Below are positions 55,380 to 64,000 of a DNA stretch of 64,000 nucleotides, piece by piece; within the stretch, counting starts at the first letter, position 1, and each line of letters opens with the position of its first letter. Source of the DNA: Streptomyces sp. NBC_01476 (lineage in GTDB: Bacteria; Actinomycetota; Actinomycetes; Streptomycetales; Streptomycetaceae); NCBI RefSeq assembly GCF_036227265.1, contig NZ_CP109446.1, positions 2,493,501-2,557,500 on the forward strand. The letters are read 5' to 3'. A program made the position numbers and the translations under genes. The notes beneath the pieces were generated by a model. It searched no databases and was not told where the DNA came from. It was given only the letters and a program-made list of their open reading frames with translations.

Positions 55380-57251
55380 CTACTTCTTCGCCTTGGACTC
55401 GCCGTCGGAGTCGCTGGAGAGCACCGCGATGAAGGCTTCCTGCGGCACTTCCACACTGCCGACCATCTTCATCCGCTTCTTGCCCTCCTTCTGCTTCTCC
55501 AGCAGCTTCCGCTTCCGGGAGATGTCACCGCCGTAGCACTTGGCGAGGACGTCCTTGCGGATCGCCCGGACCGTCTCGCGGGCGATCACCCGGGCGCCGA
55601 TGGCCGCCTGGATGGGCACCTCGAAGTTCTGCCGCGGGATCAGCTCGCGCAGCTTGGCGACCAGCCGGACGCCGTACGCGTACGCCTTGTCCTTGTGGGT
55701 GATCGCGGAGAAGGCGTCCACCTTGTCGCCGTGCAGCAGGATGTCGACCTTGACCAGGTCGGCGCTCTGCTCCCCGGTGGGCTCGTAGTCCAGCGAGGCG
55801 TAGCCGCGGGTCTTGGACTTGAGGTTGTCGAAGAAGTCGAAGACGATCTCGGCGAGCGGCAGGGTGTAGCGGATCTCCACCCGGTCCTCGGAGAGGTAGT
55901 CCATGCCGAGCAGCGAGCCGCGCCGGTTCTGGCAGAGCTCCATGATCGCGCCGATGAACTCGGTGGGGGCCAGCACCGTCGCCCGTACCACCGGCTCGTA
56001 GACCTCGGCGAGCTTGCCCTCGGGGAATTCGCTCGGATTGGTGACGGTGTGCTCCTTGCCGTCCTCCATCACCACCCGGTAGACCACGTTGGGCGCGGTG
56101 GCGATCAGGTCCAGGCCGAACTCGCGCTCCAGCCGCTCGCGGACCACGTCCAGGTGGAGCAGGCCGAGGAAGCCGACCCGGAAGCCGAAGCCGAGGGCCG
56201 CGGAGGTCTCCGGCTCGTAGACCAGGGCGGCGTCGTTGAGCTGGAGCTTCTCCAGCGCCTCGCGCAGTTCCGGGTAGTCCGAGCCGTCCAGCGGATACAG
56301 GCCGGAGAAGACCATCGGCTTGGGGTCCTTGTACCCGCCGAGCGCCTCGGTGGCGCCGTGGTGCAAGGTGGTGATGGTGTCGCCGACCTTGGACTGCCGG
56401 ACGTCCTTCACCCCGGTGATCAGATAGCCGACCTCGCCGACGCCCAGGCCGTCGTGCGGCTTCATCTCCGGGGACGAGACGCCGATCTCCAGCAGTTCGT
56501 GGGTGGCGCCGGTGGACATCATCCGGATCCGCTCGCGCTTGGTGAGCTGCCCGTCGATCACGCGGACATAGGTGACCACGCCCCGGTAGGAGTCGTAGAC
56601 CGAGTCGAAGATCATCGCGCGGGCGGGCGCGTCCTTGACGCCGACCGGGTGCGGGACGTCCCGTACCACCCGGTCGAGCAGCGCGTCCACGCCGACGCCG
56701 GTCTTGGCGGAGACCCGGAGCACGTCGGAGGGGTCGCAGCCGATCAGGTTGGCCAGCTCGTCGGCGAACTTCTCCGGCTGGGCGGCCGGCAGGTCGATCT
56801 TGTTGAGCACCGGGACGATGGTGAGGTCGTTCTCCATCGCCAGGTAGAGGTTGGCCAGCGTCTGCGCCTCGATCCCCTGGGCCGCGTCCACCAGCAGGAT
56901 CGTGCCCTCGCAGGCGGCCAGCGACCGGGACACCTCATAGGTGAAGTCCACGTGGCCCGGGGTGTCGATCATGTTCAGGACATGGGTGCGGCCCGCGTCC
57001 TCGCCGGTCAGCGGCGCCCAGGGCAGCCGCACCGCCTGCGACTTGATCGTGATGCCCCGCTCGCGCTCGATGTCCATCCGGTCGAGGTACTGGGCGCGCA
57101 TCTGCCGGCTGTCGACAACGCCGGTGAGCTGCAGCATCCGGTCGGCCAGGGTGGATTTCCCGTGGTCGATGTGGGCGATGATGCAGAAGTTACGGATCAG
57201 CGCCGGGTCGGTACGGCTCGGCTCCGGCACATGGGAAGGGGTCGCGGGCAC
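55380..57251 (-). CDS. lepA: Elongation factor 4 (LepA)
   Basis: The 623-residue translational GTPase back-translocates or assists ribosomes during initiation and under stress. Motifs: [14 protein letters not shown] (G1), [10 protein letters not shown] (G2), [21 protein letters not shown] (G3), NKIDLPAA (G4), then domains II-V and the LepA-specific C-terminus with [17 protein letters not shown]. Start GTG at 57251. The gene is divergent from rpsT, a common arrangement in actinobacteria. Length is normal and no damage is seen. Confidence 0.97.
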   Translation of the reverse strand: MPATPSHVPEPSRTDPALIRNFCIIAHIDHGKSTLADRMLQLTGVVDSRQMRAQYLDRMDIERERGITIKSQAVRLPWAPLTGEDAGRTHVLNMIDTPGHVDFTYEVSRSLAACEGTILLVDAAQGIEAQTLANLYLAMENDLTIVPVLNKIDLPAAQPEKFADELANLIGCDPSDVLRVSAKTGVGVDALLDRVVRDVPHPVGVKDAPARAMIFDSVYDSYRGVVTYVRVIDGQLTKRERIRMMSTGATHELLEIGVSSPEMKPHDGLGVGEVGYLITGVKDVRQSKVGDTITTLHHGATEALGGYKDPKPMVFSGLYPLDGSDYPELREALEKLQLNDAALVYEPETSAALGFGFRVGFLGLLHLDVVRERLEREFGLDLIATAPNVVYRVVMEDGKEHTVTNPSEFPEGKLAEVYEPVVRATVLAPTEFIGAIMELCQNRRGSLLGMDYLSEDRVEIRYTLPLAEIVFDFFDNLKSKTRGYASLDYEPTGEQSADLVKVDILLHGDKVDAFSAITHKDKAYAYGVRLVAKLRELIPRQNFEVPIQAAIGARVIARETVRAIRKDVLAKCYGGDISRKRKLLEKQKEGKKRMKMVGSVEVPQEAFIAVLSSDSDGESKAKK

Positions 57252-57338
57252 GCAGGGTCCAGTTTCTTGAGACTCTTGAGGACTTCAGACGGTTACGGGT
57301 CGCCTCCCATAGTCCCATGACCGGGGCCCGGCCACGGT

Positions 57339-57368
57339 TTGGGAGCGCGGGCGGCCTGCTGGTAGCCT
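57339..57368 (+). promoter_or_regulatory. Likely rpsT promoter
   Basis: TTGGGA (57339-57344), an 18-base spacer and TAGCCT (57363-57368). The leader to rpsT would be about 85 bases and contains GAGAAGG as the ribosome site. Confidence 0.45.
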
Positions 57369-57460
57369 GGGGCGCTGTGCCTCGTGCCCTCTACCCGAGG
57401 CCGCACCCCGCGGAACCCCCGCGGGACTCCTTATTGATACGAACCTGAGAAGGCTCTTTC

Positions 57461-57727
57461 GTGGCGAACATCAAGTCCCAGATCAAGCGCAACAAGACCA
57501 ACGAGAAGGCGCGCCTGCGCAACAAGGCCGTCAAGTCGGAGCTGAAGACCGCCATCCGCCGCACCCGCGAGGCCGTGGCCGCCGGTGACGCCGAGAAGGC
57601 CACCGCGGCTGCCCGGGTCGCCGCGCAGAAGCTCGACAAGGCCGTCAGCAAGGGCGTCATCCACAAGAACCAGGCCGCCAACAAGAAGTCGGCGCTGGCC
57701 CACTCGGTCACCGCGCTCCAGGGCTGA
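57461..57727 (+). CDS. rpsT: 30S ribosomal protein S20
   Basis: The 88-residue basic protein starts [30 protein letters not shown], the usual S20 opening, and ends [11 protein letters not shown]. It binds 16S rRNA at the bottom of the small subunit. The GTG at 57461 follows GAGAAGG at normal spacing. Length and sequence are typical. A clear terminator lies downstream, so it is a monocistronic gene. Confidence 0.97.
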   Translation: MANIKSQIKRNKTNEKARLRNKAVKSELKTAIRRTREAVAAGDAEKATAAARVAAQKLDKAVSKGVIHKNQAANKKSALAHSVTALQG

Positions 57728-57877
57728 TCACCCTCCGCCTCGGTACGCTCCGCGGCACCGCCGGAAACCGGACACAGCGGCCCCTCTACCGCCCGGACCG
57801 GCACCGCCCGGACCGACCGCGCCGCACGCGGACGTTCGCCACGTGGCTGCGACGCGACCAGAGGCACTGAACCATCC

Positions 57878-57909
57878 AGCGCCCGCCCGGTAACTCCCGG
57901 GCGGGCGCT
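57878..57909 (+). terminator. Rho-independent-type terminator after rpsT
   Basis: AGCGCCCGCCCGG (57878-57890), a six-base loop TAACTC and CCGGGCGGGCGCT (57897-57909) form a perfect 13-bp stem, followed by GCGTTTTA. It is the clearest stem plus T-run in the window. It is 150 bases past the rpsT stop; nothing else is seen in that gap. Confidence 0.85.
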
Positions 57910-57934
57910 GCGTTTTACCCCCTGTTCTCGGCTC

Positions 57935-58927
57935 ATGTCGACGCCGGAGCAGCCGGACCGCTCGCCGTACTCCCCGCCCGCGACCCCTCGGACACCTCAG
58001 GCCCCCCAGCCACCTCAGGCTCCCCCGGCCCCTCTGCCGCCTCAGAGCCCCGGCCCGGCGCCGGGTGCCGGCGGCTACGGGGCGCCCGTGCCGCCGCAGC
58101 ACAACCCGTACGCCCAGCCGAGCCCCTACGCTCCGCAGCCGGCCCCGCCGTACTACGGCGCGACACCGGCGGGAGGCGCGCTGCCGGGAGCCGTGTTGCC
58201 GGGAGGCGCGCTACCGGGGGCCGCGCTGCCGGGAGCGCCAGGGCAGGCCGGCGGCCGGGGCGGGGCCGGGAAGGCGGTGCTGTGGGCGGTGGTCGGCGCG
58301 GTGGTGGCCTCGGCGCTGTGGGGCGGCGGGGTGCTGCTCCTCGGCAAGGACTCCGGGAGTTCGCCCGGCCCGCTGCACGGCTACGCGATCACCCAGAACC
58401 TCTGCACCAGCACCGACCTGTCGTCCTTCAAGGGCACCTATCCGCAGGAGGACGACAGCCCCAGCGACTACACGATCACCGGCAAGGCGGTCGACGACAT
58501 GTCGTGCAGCCAGGGCCTGGAGATACCGGGCTCCAGCTACGCGGACGCGTATCTGTACGTCAGCTACGCGCTGCACAAGAAGACCGATCCGGGTCCGGAG
58601 TTCACCGACACCTGGCTCGGCTACACCCAGCAGCGCGACTCGAAGTACGTGGTCAAGCCGGTCAGCGGCTTCGGCGACGAGGCGTATCTGGTCACCGAGG
58701 ACACCGTGGCGGACAGCGGCTCCGGCGGCTCCAGTGGCTCGGACAGCGGCGGCGACCGCTATGTGACGCTCGCGGTGCGGGAGGGCTGGATGACCTTCTC
58801 GATGAACTGGAGCCAGTTCGCGTCCTCGCTCGACGCGGACTCCGGCAAGACGATCCCGTCGCTGGACGACGCGACGCGGTGGGTGAAGACGGCGACGACC
58901 GCGACGCTGGCGGGGCTGAAGAAGTAG
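57935..58927 (+). CDS. Proline-rich single-pass membrane protein
   Basis: The 330-residue protein has a ~110-residue cytosolic Pro/Gln/Ala-rich tail (QAPQPPQAPPAPLPPQ; later GGALPGAVLPGGALPGA repeats) and one membrane helix near residues 113-135 (VLWAVVGAVVASALWGGGVLLL). An external domain with two Cys (LCTSTDL, DDMSCSQG) and a Ser/Gly-rich loop (DSGSGGSSGSDSGGD) follows. This architecture is common in Streptomyces but the function is unknown. The ATG at 57935 has no ribosome site and comes 25 bases after the rpsT terminator; a slightly different start is possible. Confidence 0.85.
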   Translation: MSTPEQPDRSPYSPPATPRTPQAPQPPQAPPAPLPPQSPGPAPGAGGYGAPVPPQHNPYAQPSPYAPQPAPPYYGATPAGGALPGAVLPGGALPGAALPGAPGQAGGRGGAGKAVLWAVVGAVVASALWGGGVLLLGKDSGSSPGPLHGYAITQNLCTSTDLSSFKGTYPQEDDSPSDYTITGKAVDDMSCSQGLEIPGSSYADAYLYVSYALHKKTDPGPEFTDTWLGYTQQRDSKYVVKPVSGFGDEAYLVTEDTVADSGSGGSSGSDSGGDRYVTLAVREGWMTFSMNWSQFASSLDADSGKTIPSLDDATRWVKTATTATLAGLKK

Positions 58928-58980
58928 GTGCCCGCTCCCGGGGACTTCCGGGGAACTCCCGGGGGGGCTCCCCGGGGAAA

Positions 58981-59004
58981 CGGGATGCGGGATGCGGGAT
59001 GCGG
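58981..59004. repeat. Heptamer tandem repeat
   Basis: CGGGATG occurs three times in a row at 58981-59001, followed by CGGG. It lies in the 90-base gap between the convergent membrane-protein gene and holA, beside several CCCCGGGG inverted elements that could form a hairpin. Confidence 0.7.
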
Positions 59005-59017
59005 GGTCTCCCCGGGG

Positions 59018-60004
59018 TCAGGAGCGGGCGCGCGACGCCCGGGCGATGGTGACGACCGCCTTCTCCAGGGCGTAGGCGGGATCGGCGCTGCCGCCCTTGA
59101 CCGCCGCGTCGGCGTCGGCGACCGCGCGCAGCGCCACCGAGACGCCGTCCGCGGTCCAGCCGCGGATCTGCTGGCGCACCCGGTCGATCTTCCACGGCGG
59201 CATCCCGAGGTCGCGGGCGAGCTGGCCGGGGTTGGCGCCGCGCGGGGCGGAGGCGAGCTTGCCGATGGCCCGTACCCCGGAGGCGAGCGCGAAGGTGATG
59301 CCGGGCAGCGGCTGGCCCACCGACAGCGCCCAGCGCAGCCGCTCCAGGGCCTCGGCGGTCCGTCCGGTGACCGCGAGGTCGGCGACCTCGAAGCCGGTGG
59401 CCTCGGCGCGGCCGGTGTAGTAACGGGCGACCACCGCGACATCGATGGTGCCGTCCACGTCGGCGGTCAACTGGGCGCAGGCGCTGGCGAGTTCCCGCAG
59501 GTCGCTGCCGATCGCGTCGACCAGCGCCTGGGTGGCCTCGGGGGTCGCGGACCGGCCGAGGGTACGGAACTCACCGCGTACGAACGCCAGCCGGTCGGCC
59601 GGCTTGGTCATCTTCGGGCAGGCCACTTCCCGGGCGCCCGCCTTGCGGGCCGCCTCCAGCAGCGCCTTGCCCTTGGCTCCCCCGGCGTGCAGCAGCACCA
59701 GGGTGATCTCCTCGGCGGGCGCGGCCAGATACGCCTTGACGTCCTTGACGGTGTCCGCCGAGAGGTCCTGGGCGTTGCGCACCACGATGACCTTCCGCTC
59801 GGCGAAGAGCGAGGGGCTGGTCAGCTCGGCGAGCGTCCCCGGCTGCACCGCCTCGGGCGCCAGATCCCGTACGTCGGTATCGGCGTCCACGGCACGCGCG
59901 GCGGTCACCACCTCGCGCACCGCGCGGTCCAGCAGCAGGTCTTCCTGACCCACGGCAAGGGTGAGCGGTGCGAGCGGATCGTCTGAAGCGGTCTTCCTGG
60001 CCAT
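59018..60004 (-). CDS. holA: DNA polymerase III, delta subunit
   Basis: The 328-residue clamp-loader subunit opens the beta sliding clamp. The N-terminus MARKTASDDPLAPLTLAVGQEDLLLDRAVREVV is the usual HolA start. Segments LFAERKVIVVRNAQDLS and LASACAQLTADV.. mark the AAA+-like and lid domains, and the C-terminal collar part follows. The ATG at 60004 has only a weak CTGGA site. In most actinobacteria it lies directly downstream of comEC; here three other genes stand between. Confidence 0.94.
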   Translation of the reverse strand: MARKTASDDPLAPLTLAVGQEDLLLDRAVREVVTAARAVDADTDVRDLAPEAVQPGTLAELTSPSLFAERKVIVVRNAQDLSADTVKDVKAYLAAPAEEITLVLLHAGGAKGKALLEAARKAGAREVACPKMTKPADRLAFVRGEFRTLGRSATPEATQALVDAIGSDLRELASACAQLTADVDGTIDVAVVARYYTGRAEATGFEVADLAVTGRTAEALERLRWALSVGQPLPGITFALASGVRAIGKLASAPRGANPGQLARDLGMPPWKIDRVRQQIRGWTADGVSVALRAVADADAAVKGGSADPAYALEKAVVTIARASRARS

Positions 60005-60086
60005 TTGCGGTCCAGCATCCCACGGGGGTCCGACAGCGCGGGTACGGGGCGGCCGGCGGGGGCAGCGGGCGGGGATCGGCATCGGG

Positions 60087-60092
60087 GACAAT
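60087..60092 (+). promoter_or_regulatory. -10 element of a leaderless small gene
   Basis: GACAAT, six bases, then the GTG at 60099. The spacing fits a transcript that starts at or beside the start codon; no ribosome site is present. Confidence 0.5.
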
Positions 60093-60098
60093 GCCGTG

Positions 60099-60341
60099 GT
60101 GAGCGACGTACGACATGTGCTGGTGCTGCCCGACCGTGATGCCGCGGAGGAGGTCGCCGGGGAGCTGGCCGCCCGTTTCCGGCTGCCGGAGGAGCCCCGG
60201 CTGGTCCGGGACGCGCTGGCCGGGGAGGACGACGCCGAGGACGCGCAGTGGCTGGTGGTCGTGGAGGACCCGGGCGCCGCGCTGCGGCCGACCGAGCTGG
60301 ACGCGCTGGCCGCGGAGCACGAGGGCTGGCTGGAGCGGTGA
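60099..60341 (+). CDS. Small acidic hypothetical protein
   Basis: The 80-residue product starts MSDVRHVLVLPDRDAAEEVAGELAARF and is rich in Glu, Asp and Leu. A beta-alpha-beta pattern (HVLVLPD..., QWLVVVEDPGAAL) suggests a small compact cytosolic fold. There is no signal or motif I can name. The GTG at 60099 is preceded by a -10 hexamer at leaderless spacing. It is divergent from holA across a 94-base gap. Confidence 0.72.
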   Translation: MSDVRHVLVLPDRDAAEEVAGELAARFRLPEEPRLVRDALAGEDDAEDAQWLVVVEDPGAALRPTELDALAAEHEGWLER

Positions 60342-60727
60342 GCGGCCACGGGGTGCCCGGCCGGTTCTGGCCGCCGCGCTAAGCCGGTTCGGTCTGCGGG
60401 GCGGTGGCCGCCGGGAGGTCCGGCGTCGGGGGCAGGGCGAGGCCCGGTCCAGCGTGGACGCCGGTCCACCCGGCGAGCCCGACCGGGTGTGCGGAACCGG
60501 GGGAAGCGGAAGCCGCGCCGGGCGGGCGGAAATCCGGCGTGCGAGCGGTCCCGCGACGCGGAAACGCCGTTCCCGGCGCACGCCCCGCGCACACCGGATG
60601 CCTCCGTTCTCCCTCTGCGCCGGGTTCTTCGCCGATGTCCTTCTTGTCCCCCGGCTCGTTGGCAGGGTGCGGCTCAACCACCGCGCTATGGACGCCCCTC
60701 CCCGCTACCGCACTGTTGGAGGTCGAC
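60342..60727. other. Intergenic stretch without a supported gene
   Basis: These 386 bases between the small unknown gene and the amidase gene hold only GC-rich sequence. Open frames run through it on both strands but none has a ribosome site or protein-like composition. The amidase frame is open upstream of 60728 but becomes Arg/Gly/Pro-rich, so it is not included. Confidence 0.6.
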
Positions 60728-61675
60728 ATGTCCACCGGTCCGCAGAAATACCCCGGCGCCGACACCGCGCACTGGTACCAGAACACGTTCTCCAGCGACG
60801 CCATGGAGACCAACGTCGTGGTCTGGCACTCCACCGAGGGCACCACGCTCCCGGACTACGACGGCGGCTCAACCGCCCCGAACCTGACGGCTGTTCCGGA
60901 CTTCAAGGCCCAGAAGCTCGTCTGGTACCAGCACTTCGACATCGACCGGTCCTCCCGCGCGCTGGTCAACCTGACCGGCGGCGTGGAGACCAACACCCTC
61001 AACGTCGTCCAGGTCGAGATCGTCGGCACCTGCGACCCGGGCATCCACAAGAAGTGGGGCAGCACCGCGCACCTGTACATGGCGGACCTGCCCGCCTGGG
61101 TGATCCGGGACCTCGCGGACTTCGCCCGGTGGGCCCACGACAACCACGGCGTGCCCCTCACCTCCGGCGTGTCCTGGAAGGCGTACAGCGCCTCGTACGG
61201 GGCGGACAACGGCGTCCGGATGTCCTCCTCGCACTGGGAGTCCTTCCGCGGCCACTGCGGCCACCAGCACGTCCCGGAGAACCTCCACGGCGACCCCGGG
61301 GCTTTCCCGATGGCCGCGATCCTGGCGAAGGCGGGGGCCAACGCGGTCGCCGTCCCGGCGGGCTCCGCGGGCGCGGTCAAGCCGAAGGTCTCGCTGAAGA
61401 ACGTCGTCGCGGCGGCCAAGGCCGACCCGCCGGTCCGGCAGGGCAAGACCTCGCACCCGGCCGATGTGAAGCCGGTGGAGGCCGCCCTGCGCAAGCTCGG
61501 CTACCTCGGCGCCGCCTACGCCACGGACGGCGCCTACGGCACCACCACGGTGGCCGCGTACGCCGCCTACCAGCGGAACCTCGGCTACTCCGGCAAGGAC
61601 GCCGACGGCATCCCGGGCGCGACCTCCCTGAAGAAACTCGCCGCCGCGTCAGGGCTGTTCACGGTCACGGCGTAA
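60728..61675 (+). CDS. Amidase/endolysin-like protein with peptidoglycan-binding domain
   Basis: A 315-residue protein. The N-terminal ~200 residues resemble a zinc amidase (Amidase_2/PGRP type): VVVWHSTEGTTLPDYDGG supplies a first His, VVQVEIVGTCD the active-site strand, and HQHVPENLHGDPGAFPM the last ligands (H-x-D-P-G). The C-terminal ~80 residues form a peptidoglycan-binding domain (VKPVEAALRKLGYLG.YATDGAYGTTTVAAYAAYQ). No signal peptide is visible (start MSTGPQKYPGADTAHWYQ), as in phage endolysins. The ATG at 60728 follows GGAGGT. Predicted to cut wall peptide from muramic acid; how it leaves the cell is unclear. Confidence 0.82.
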   Translation: MSTGPQKYPGADTAHWYQNTFSSDAMETNVVVWHSTEGTTLPDYDGGSTAPNLTAVPDFKAQKLVWYQHFDIDRSSRALVNLTGGVETNTLNVVQVEIVGTCDPGIHKKWGSTAHLYMADLPAWVIRDLADFARWAHDNHGVPLTSGVSWKAYSASYGADNGVRMSSSHWESFRGHCGHQHVPENLHGDPGAFPMAAILAKAGANAVAVPAGSAGAVKPKVSLKNVVAAAKADPPVRQGKTSHPADVKPVEAALRKLGYLGAAYATDGAYGTTTVAAYAAYQRNLGYSGKDADGIPGATSLKKLAAASGLFTVTA

Positions 61676-61794
61676 CGACCGGGACCAGCCCGGGGCGAAG
61701 GTCCTGCCAGGGCGGCCGTCCCCGCACCGACTCCAACCGGCCGGGCGTATGCGCGGGTTGTACGGTCCGAGCACCCCATGCCGAAGGAGACTCC

Positions 61795-62118
61795 ATGGCC
61801 GACTACGTAACCGTCCTCACCACCACCGACGACCCCGCGAAGGCGGACACCCTGGCAACCGGCGCCGTCGAAGCGAAACTGGCCGCCTGCGCCCAGATCG
61901 AAGGCCCGATCACCAGCGTCTACCGCTGGCAGGGCGCGCTCCAGAAGGACCAGGAGTGGCGCATCCTCTTCAAAACAACCGCCGAGCGCTACCCCGACCT
62001 GGAGGCCCACCTCAAGGCCCACCACGACTACACCACCCCCGAAATCATCGCCACCCCGATCACCCACGGCAGCGCCGCCTACCTCTCCTGGATCACCACC
62101 GAAACCACCCACCCCTGA
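61795..62118 (+). CDS. cutA: Divalent-cation tolerance protein CutA
   Basis: The 107-residue protein has the CutA1 trimer pattern: VTVLTTTDDPAKADTLATGAVEAKLAACAQIEGPITSVYRWQG, EWRILFKTT and HDYTTPEIIATPI..YLSWI. The ATG at 61795 has GAAGGAGA at ideal spacing. CutA has been linked to copper tolerance in E. coli, but its molecular role is not settled. It is convergent with comEC across a 47-base gap. Confidence 0.95.
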   Translation: MADYVTVLTTTDDPAKADTLATGAVEAKLAACAQIEGPITSVYRWQGALQKDQEWRILFKTTAERYPDLEAHLKAHHDYTTPEIIATPITHGSAAYLSWITTETTHP

Positions 62119-62165
62119 CCACCCCAACAGCCCTGTCCCGGACGGGCCGCGGCGGGGTGAAGCAG

Positions 62166-64000
62166 TCAGTTTTTCTGGCCGGTGAGGGTGGTGCGGAGGG
62201 TTGAGGGGGTGGTGCCGCTGACGGCGATCGGGCCGTCGCGGTCGGTGCGCAGAACGAGTGCGCCCAGGGCGCGGAGGGTGGTGATGGTGCGGGCGGCGGG
62301 GTGGCCGTAGGGGTTGTCGGTGCCGACGCTGATGAGGGCGAGGCGGGGGTGGGCCCGGGCGAGGAGGGCGGGGTCCTGGTAGGCGGAGCCGTGGTGGGCG
62401 ACCTTGAGGACGTCCACCCGGGGCAGGGCGGGCTCCTCCGTCAGCACCTCCTGCTGGGTGTCCGGCTCCAGGTCCCCCATCAGCAGCAGCGTCAGCCCCG
62501 CGCTGTGCACCAGCAGGGCGACGCTCGCGTCGTTGGGGTTGTCGTCAGGCAACGCGTCCGCCGCCGGCGGTGGCCACAGCACCCGCCACGCCAGGGGGCC
62601 GATGCTCCGCTCCTCCCCCGTCGCTGCCACCACCACCGGGATCCCGGCGGCCGCTGCCTCCCGCCGCACCTGCGCGTACTGCCCGGCGGGCTCGTCGAGC
62701 ACCGTTGTCTCGATCGCGCCGACGCTGCGGCCGTGCAGTACGCCGGGGAGGCCGTCCACGTGGTCGGCGTGGAAGTGGGTCAGGATCAGCAGCGGGATCC
62801 GGCGGACCCGCAGGTCGCGCAGGCAGCGGTCGGCCTTCGCCGGATCGGGTCCTGCGTCCACCACCACGGCCTCCCCCGGGCCCGCGGCGAGCGCCAGCGC
62901 GTCGCCCTGGCCGACGTCGCACATCGCGAACCGCCAGTCGCCCGGCGGCCAGCGCGCCACCAGACGGGGCATCGGGACCGGACGGAGCAGGGCGAGGAGC
63001 AGCAGAAGCGCGCAGGCCACCGCCGTCCACGGCCGGTGGAACAGCCGCTTTCCGCTCACCACGGCGGCGACCGTCACCAAAGCCAGCAGCGCGGCTCCCC
63101 ACCGGCCACCGGGCCAGGCGATATCCGCGCCAGGCAGAGCGGCGCCGTGCCGGGCGACCGCCGCGATCCACTGCGCGGGCCAGCCGGCCAGCCAGGCCAG
63201 GGCGTGCGCGGCCGGCGGCGCCACCGGAGTGGCCAGCAGGGCGGCGAACCCGAGCACCGTCGCGGCACCCACCGCGGGCTCGGCCAGCAAATTGCAGGGC
63301 ACCCCGACCAGGCTGAGCCGCGCGGTCAGCAGCACGATCACCGGCCCGCAGACAGCCTGAGCGGCAGCCGCTGCCGCCAGCCCCTCCGCCAGTCTCGCGG
63401 GCACCCCGCGGGCTCGCAGCGCCGCGCTCCACCGCGGGGCCAGTGTCAGGAGGGACCCGGTGGCCAGGACGGAGAGGACGAAGCCGTAGGACTTCGCCAG
63501 CCCCGGCTGGTACAGCACCAGTACGAGGACGGCCGCGGCCAGTGCGGGCAGCAGGGATCGGCGGCGGCCGGTGCCGATGGCCAGCAGGGTGATCAGGCCG
63601 CAGACGGCGGCCCGCAGCACACTCGGCGAAGGGCGGCAGAGCAGGGTGAAGCCGAGGGTGACGGCCACTCCCGCGCAGGCGGTCCACCGCAGCGGCAGGC
63701 CCAACGAGGCGGCAAGACCCCGGCGTTCGGCCCTGATCGCCCGGCCCGGTGGACCGATCAGCAGGATCAGCAGAATCGTGAGGTTGGCACCGGAGACGGC
63801 CGTCAGATGGGAGAGATCGGTGGTGCGGAAGGCGGCGGTCAGAGCCGGGTCGAGGGCGGAGGTGTCGCCGATCACCAGCCCCGGGAGGAGCCCGCGGGCG
63901 TCCTTCGGGAGGGGTGCGGCGGCCTCCCGCAGACCGGCGCGGAGGCGGACGGCCACGCGCTGGGCGCCGCTGGGGCCGGCGGTGACGGCCGGTGGACCCG
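62166..64000 (-). CDS. comEC: DNA internalisation-related competence protein ComEC/Rec2 (5' end outside window)
   Basis: At least 611 codons are present and the frame is open to the right edge, so the N-terminal region is cut off. The visible part contains the ComEC membrane domain with many helices (LSHLTAVSGANLTILLILLIG; VLRAAVCGLITLLAIGTGRRR) and a C-terminal MBL-type domain (WRFAMCDVGQGDALAL; LLILTHFHADHVDGLPG; VDVLKVAHHGSAYQDP). ComEC forms the channel for single-stranded DNA in competent bacteria; in Streptomyces its role is not proven. No gene lies in the same direction between it and holA. Confidence 0.95.
   Translation of the reverse strand, partial: GPPAVTAGPSGAQRVAVRLRAGLREAAAPLPKDARGLLPGLVIGDTSALDPALTAAFRTTDLSHLTAVSGANLTILLILLIGPPGRAIRAERRGLAASLGLPLRWTACAGVAVTLGFTLLCRPSPSVLRAAVCGLITLLAIGTGRRRSLLPALAAAVLVLVLYQPGLAKSYGFVLSVLATGSLLTLAPRWSAALRARGVPARLAEGLAAAAAAQAVCGPVIVLLTARLSLVGVPCNLLAEPAVGAATVLGFAALLATPVAPPAAHALAWLAGWPAQWIAAVARHGAALPGADIAWPGGRWGAALLALVTVAAVVSGKRLFHRPWTAVACALLLLLALLRPVPMPRLVARWPPGDWRFAMCDVGQGDALALAAGPGEAVVVDAGPDPAKADRCLRDLRVRRIPLLILTHFHADHVDGLPGVLHGRSVGAIETTVLDEPAGQYAQVRREAAAAGIPVVVAATGEERSIGPLAWRVLWPPPAADALPDDNPNDASVALLVHSAGLTLLLMGDLEPDTQQEVLTEEPALPRVDVLKVAHHGSAYQDPALLARAHPRLALISVGTDNPYGHPAARTITTLRALGALVLRTDRDGPIAVSGTTPSTLRTTLTGQKN

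Overview
The window is about 73 percent GC, tightly packed, and rich in GTG starts, 4-base start/stop overlaps and leaderless starts. The protein sequences (UppS, LepA, RpsT, GlyS, HrcA/DnaJ, MetE) are those of a filamentous actinomycete, most likely Streptomyces or a close Streptomycetaceae relative. I cannot name a species. No rRNA, tRNA, CRISPR array, transposase or antibiotic gene cluster was found.

Layout. 1-8.3 kb: the 5' end of dusB, an efflux pump/MarR operon behind a palindromic operator, metE behind a cobalamin riboswitch, and an XRE/MmyB-type regulator divergent from a second efflux pump. 8.4-13.8 kb: a small membrane protein, glyS, and a zinc-uptake operon (binding protein, ATPase, permease) with a Zur-like box, followed by zur. 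13.8-18.6 kb: uppS, recO, a TerB-like zinc-ribbon protein, and leuA with a leucine-rich leader peptide. 18.7-23.4 kb: an M4 metalloprotease with an emfourin-type inhibitor, a DUF1232 protein, and a third efflux pump divergent from an Lrp-type regulator. 23.4-28.7 kb: era, a degenerate cytidine-deaminase-like gene, a small membrane protein, a SnoaL-like gene truncated at a palindromic repeat, then corC, ybeY and phoH. 28.8-35.1 kb: a PfkB sugar kinase divergent from a GH4 glycosidase, a secreted HAD phosphatase, a membrane protein, rnz and a HIT protein. 35.3-43.9 kb (accessory): a tricorn protease with a histone-like basic tail, a surface lipoprotein, a broken DUF1996 gene, and an ECF sigma/anti-sigma pair. 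43.9-51.2 kb: rsmE, a nitronate monooxygenase, dnaJ, hrcA (with CIRCE), an MBL hydrolase, a DUF3097 gene and hemW. 51.3-64 kb: a SpoIIE-type phosphatase, a long-chain acyl-CoA ligase, lepA, rpsT, a Pro-rich membrane protein, holA, a small unknown, an amidase/endolysin-like protein, cutA and the 3' part of comEC.

How it fits together. The minus strand carries a conserved housekeeping backbone (comEC-holA / lepA-hemW-hrcA-dnaJ-rsmE-HIT-phoH-ybeY-corC-era-recO-uppS-glyS) for translation, ribosome maturation, protein folding and the cell envelope. Accessory genes are inserted into it as blocks, mostly on the plus strand. The most interesting signals are: an identical TTGAAC-N16-CCGTGT promoter motif ahead of both the ECF sigma gene and the nearby lipoprotein gene; two Streptomyces-type DnaA boxes 22 bp apart; the Lys/Ala-rich tail on the tricorn protease; and two decayed genes whose remnants can be read directly.
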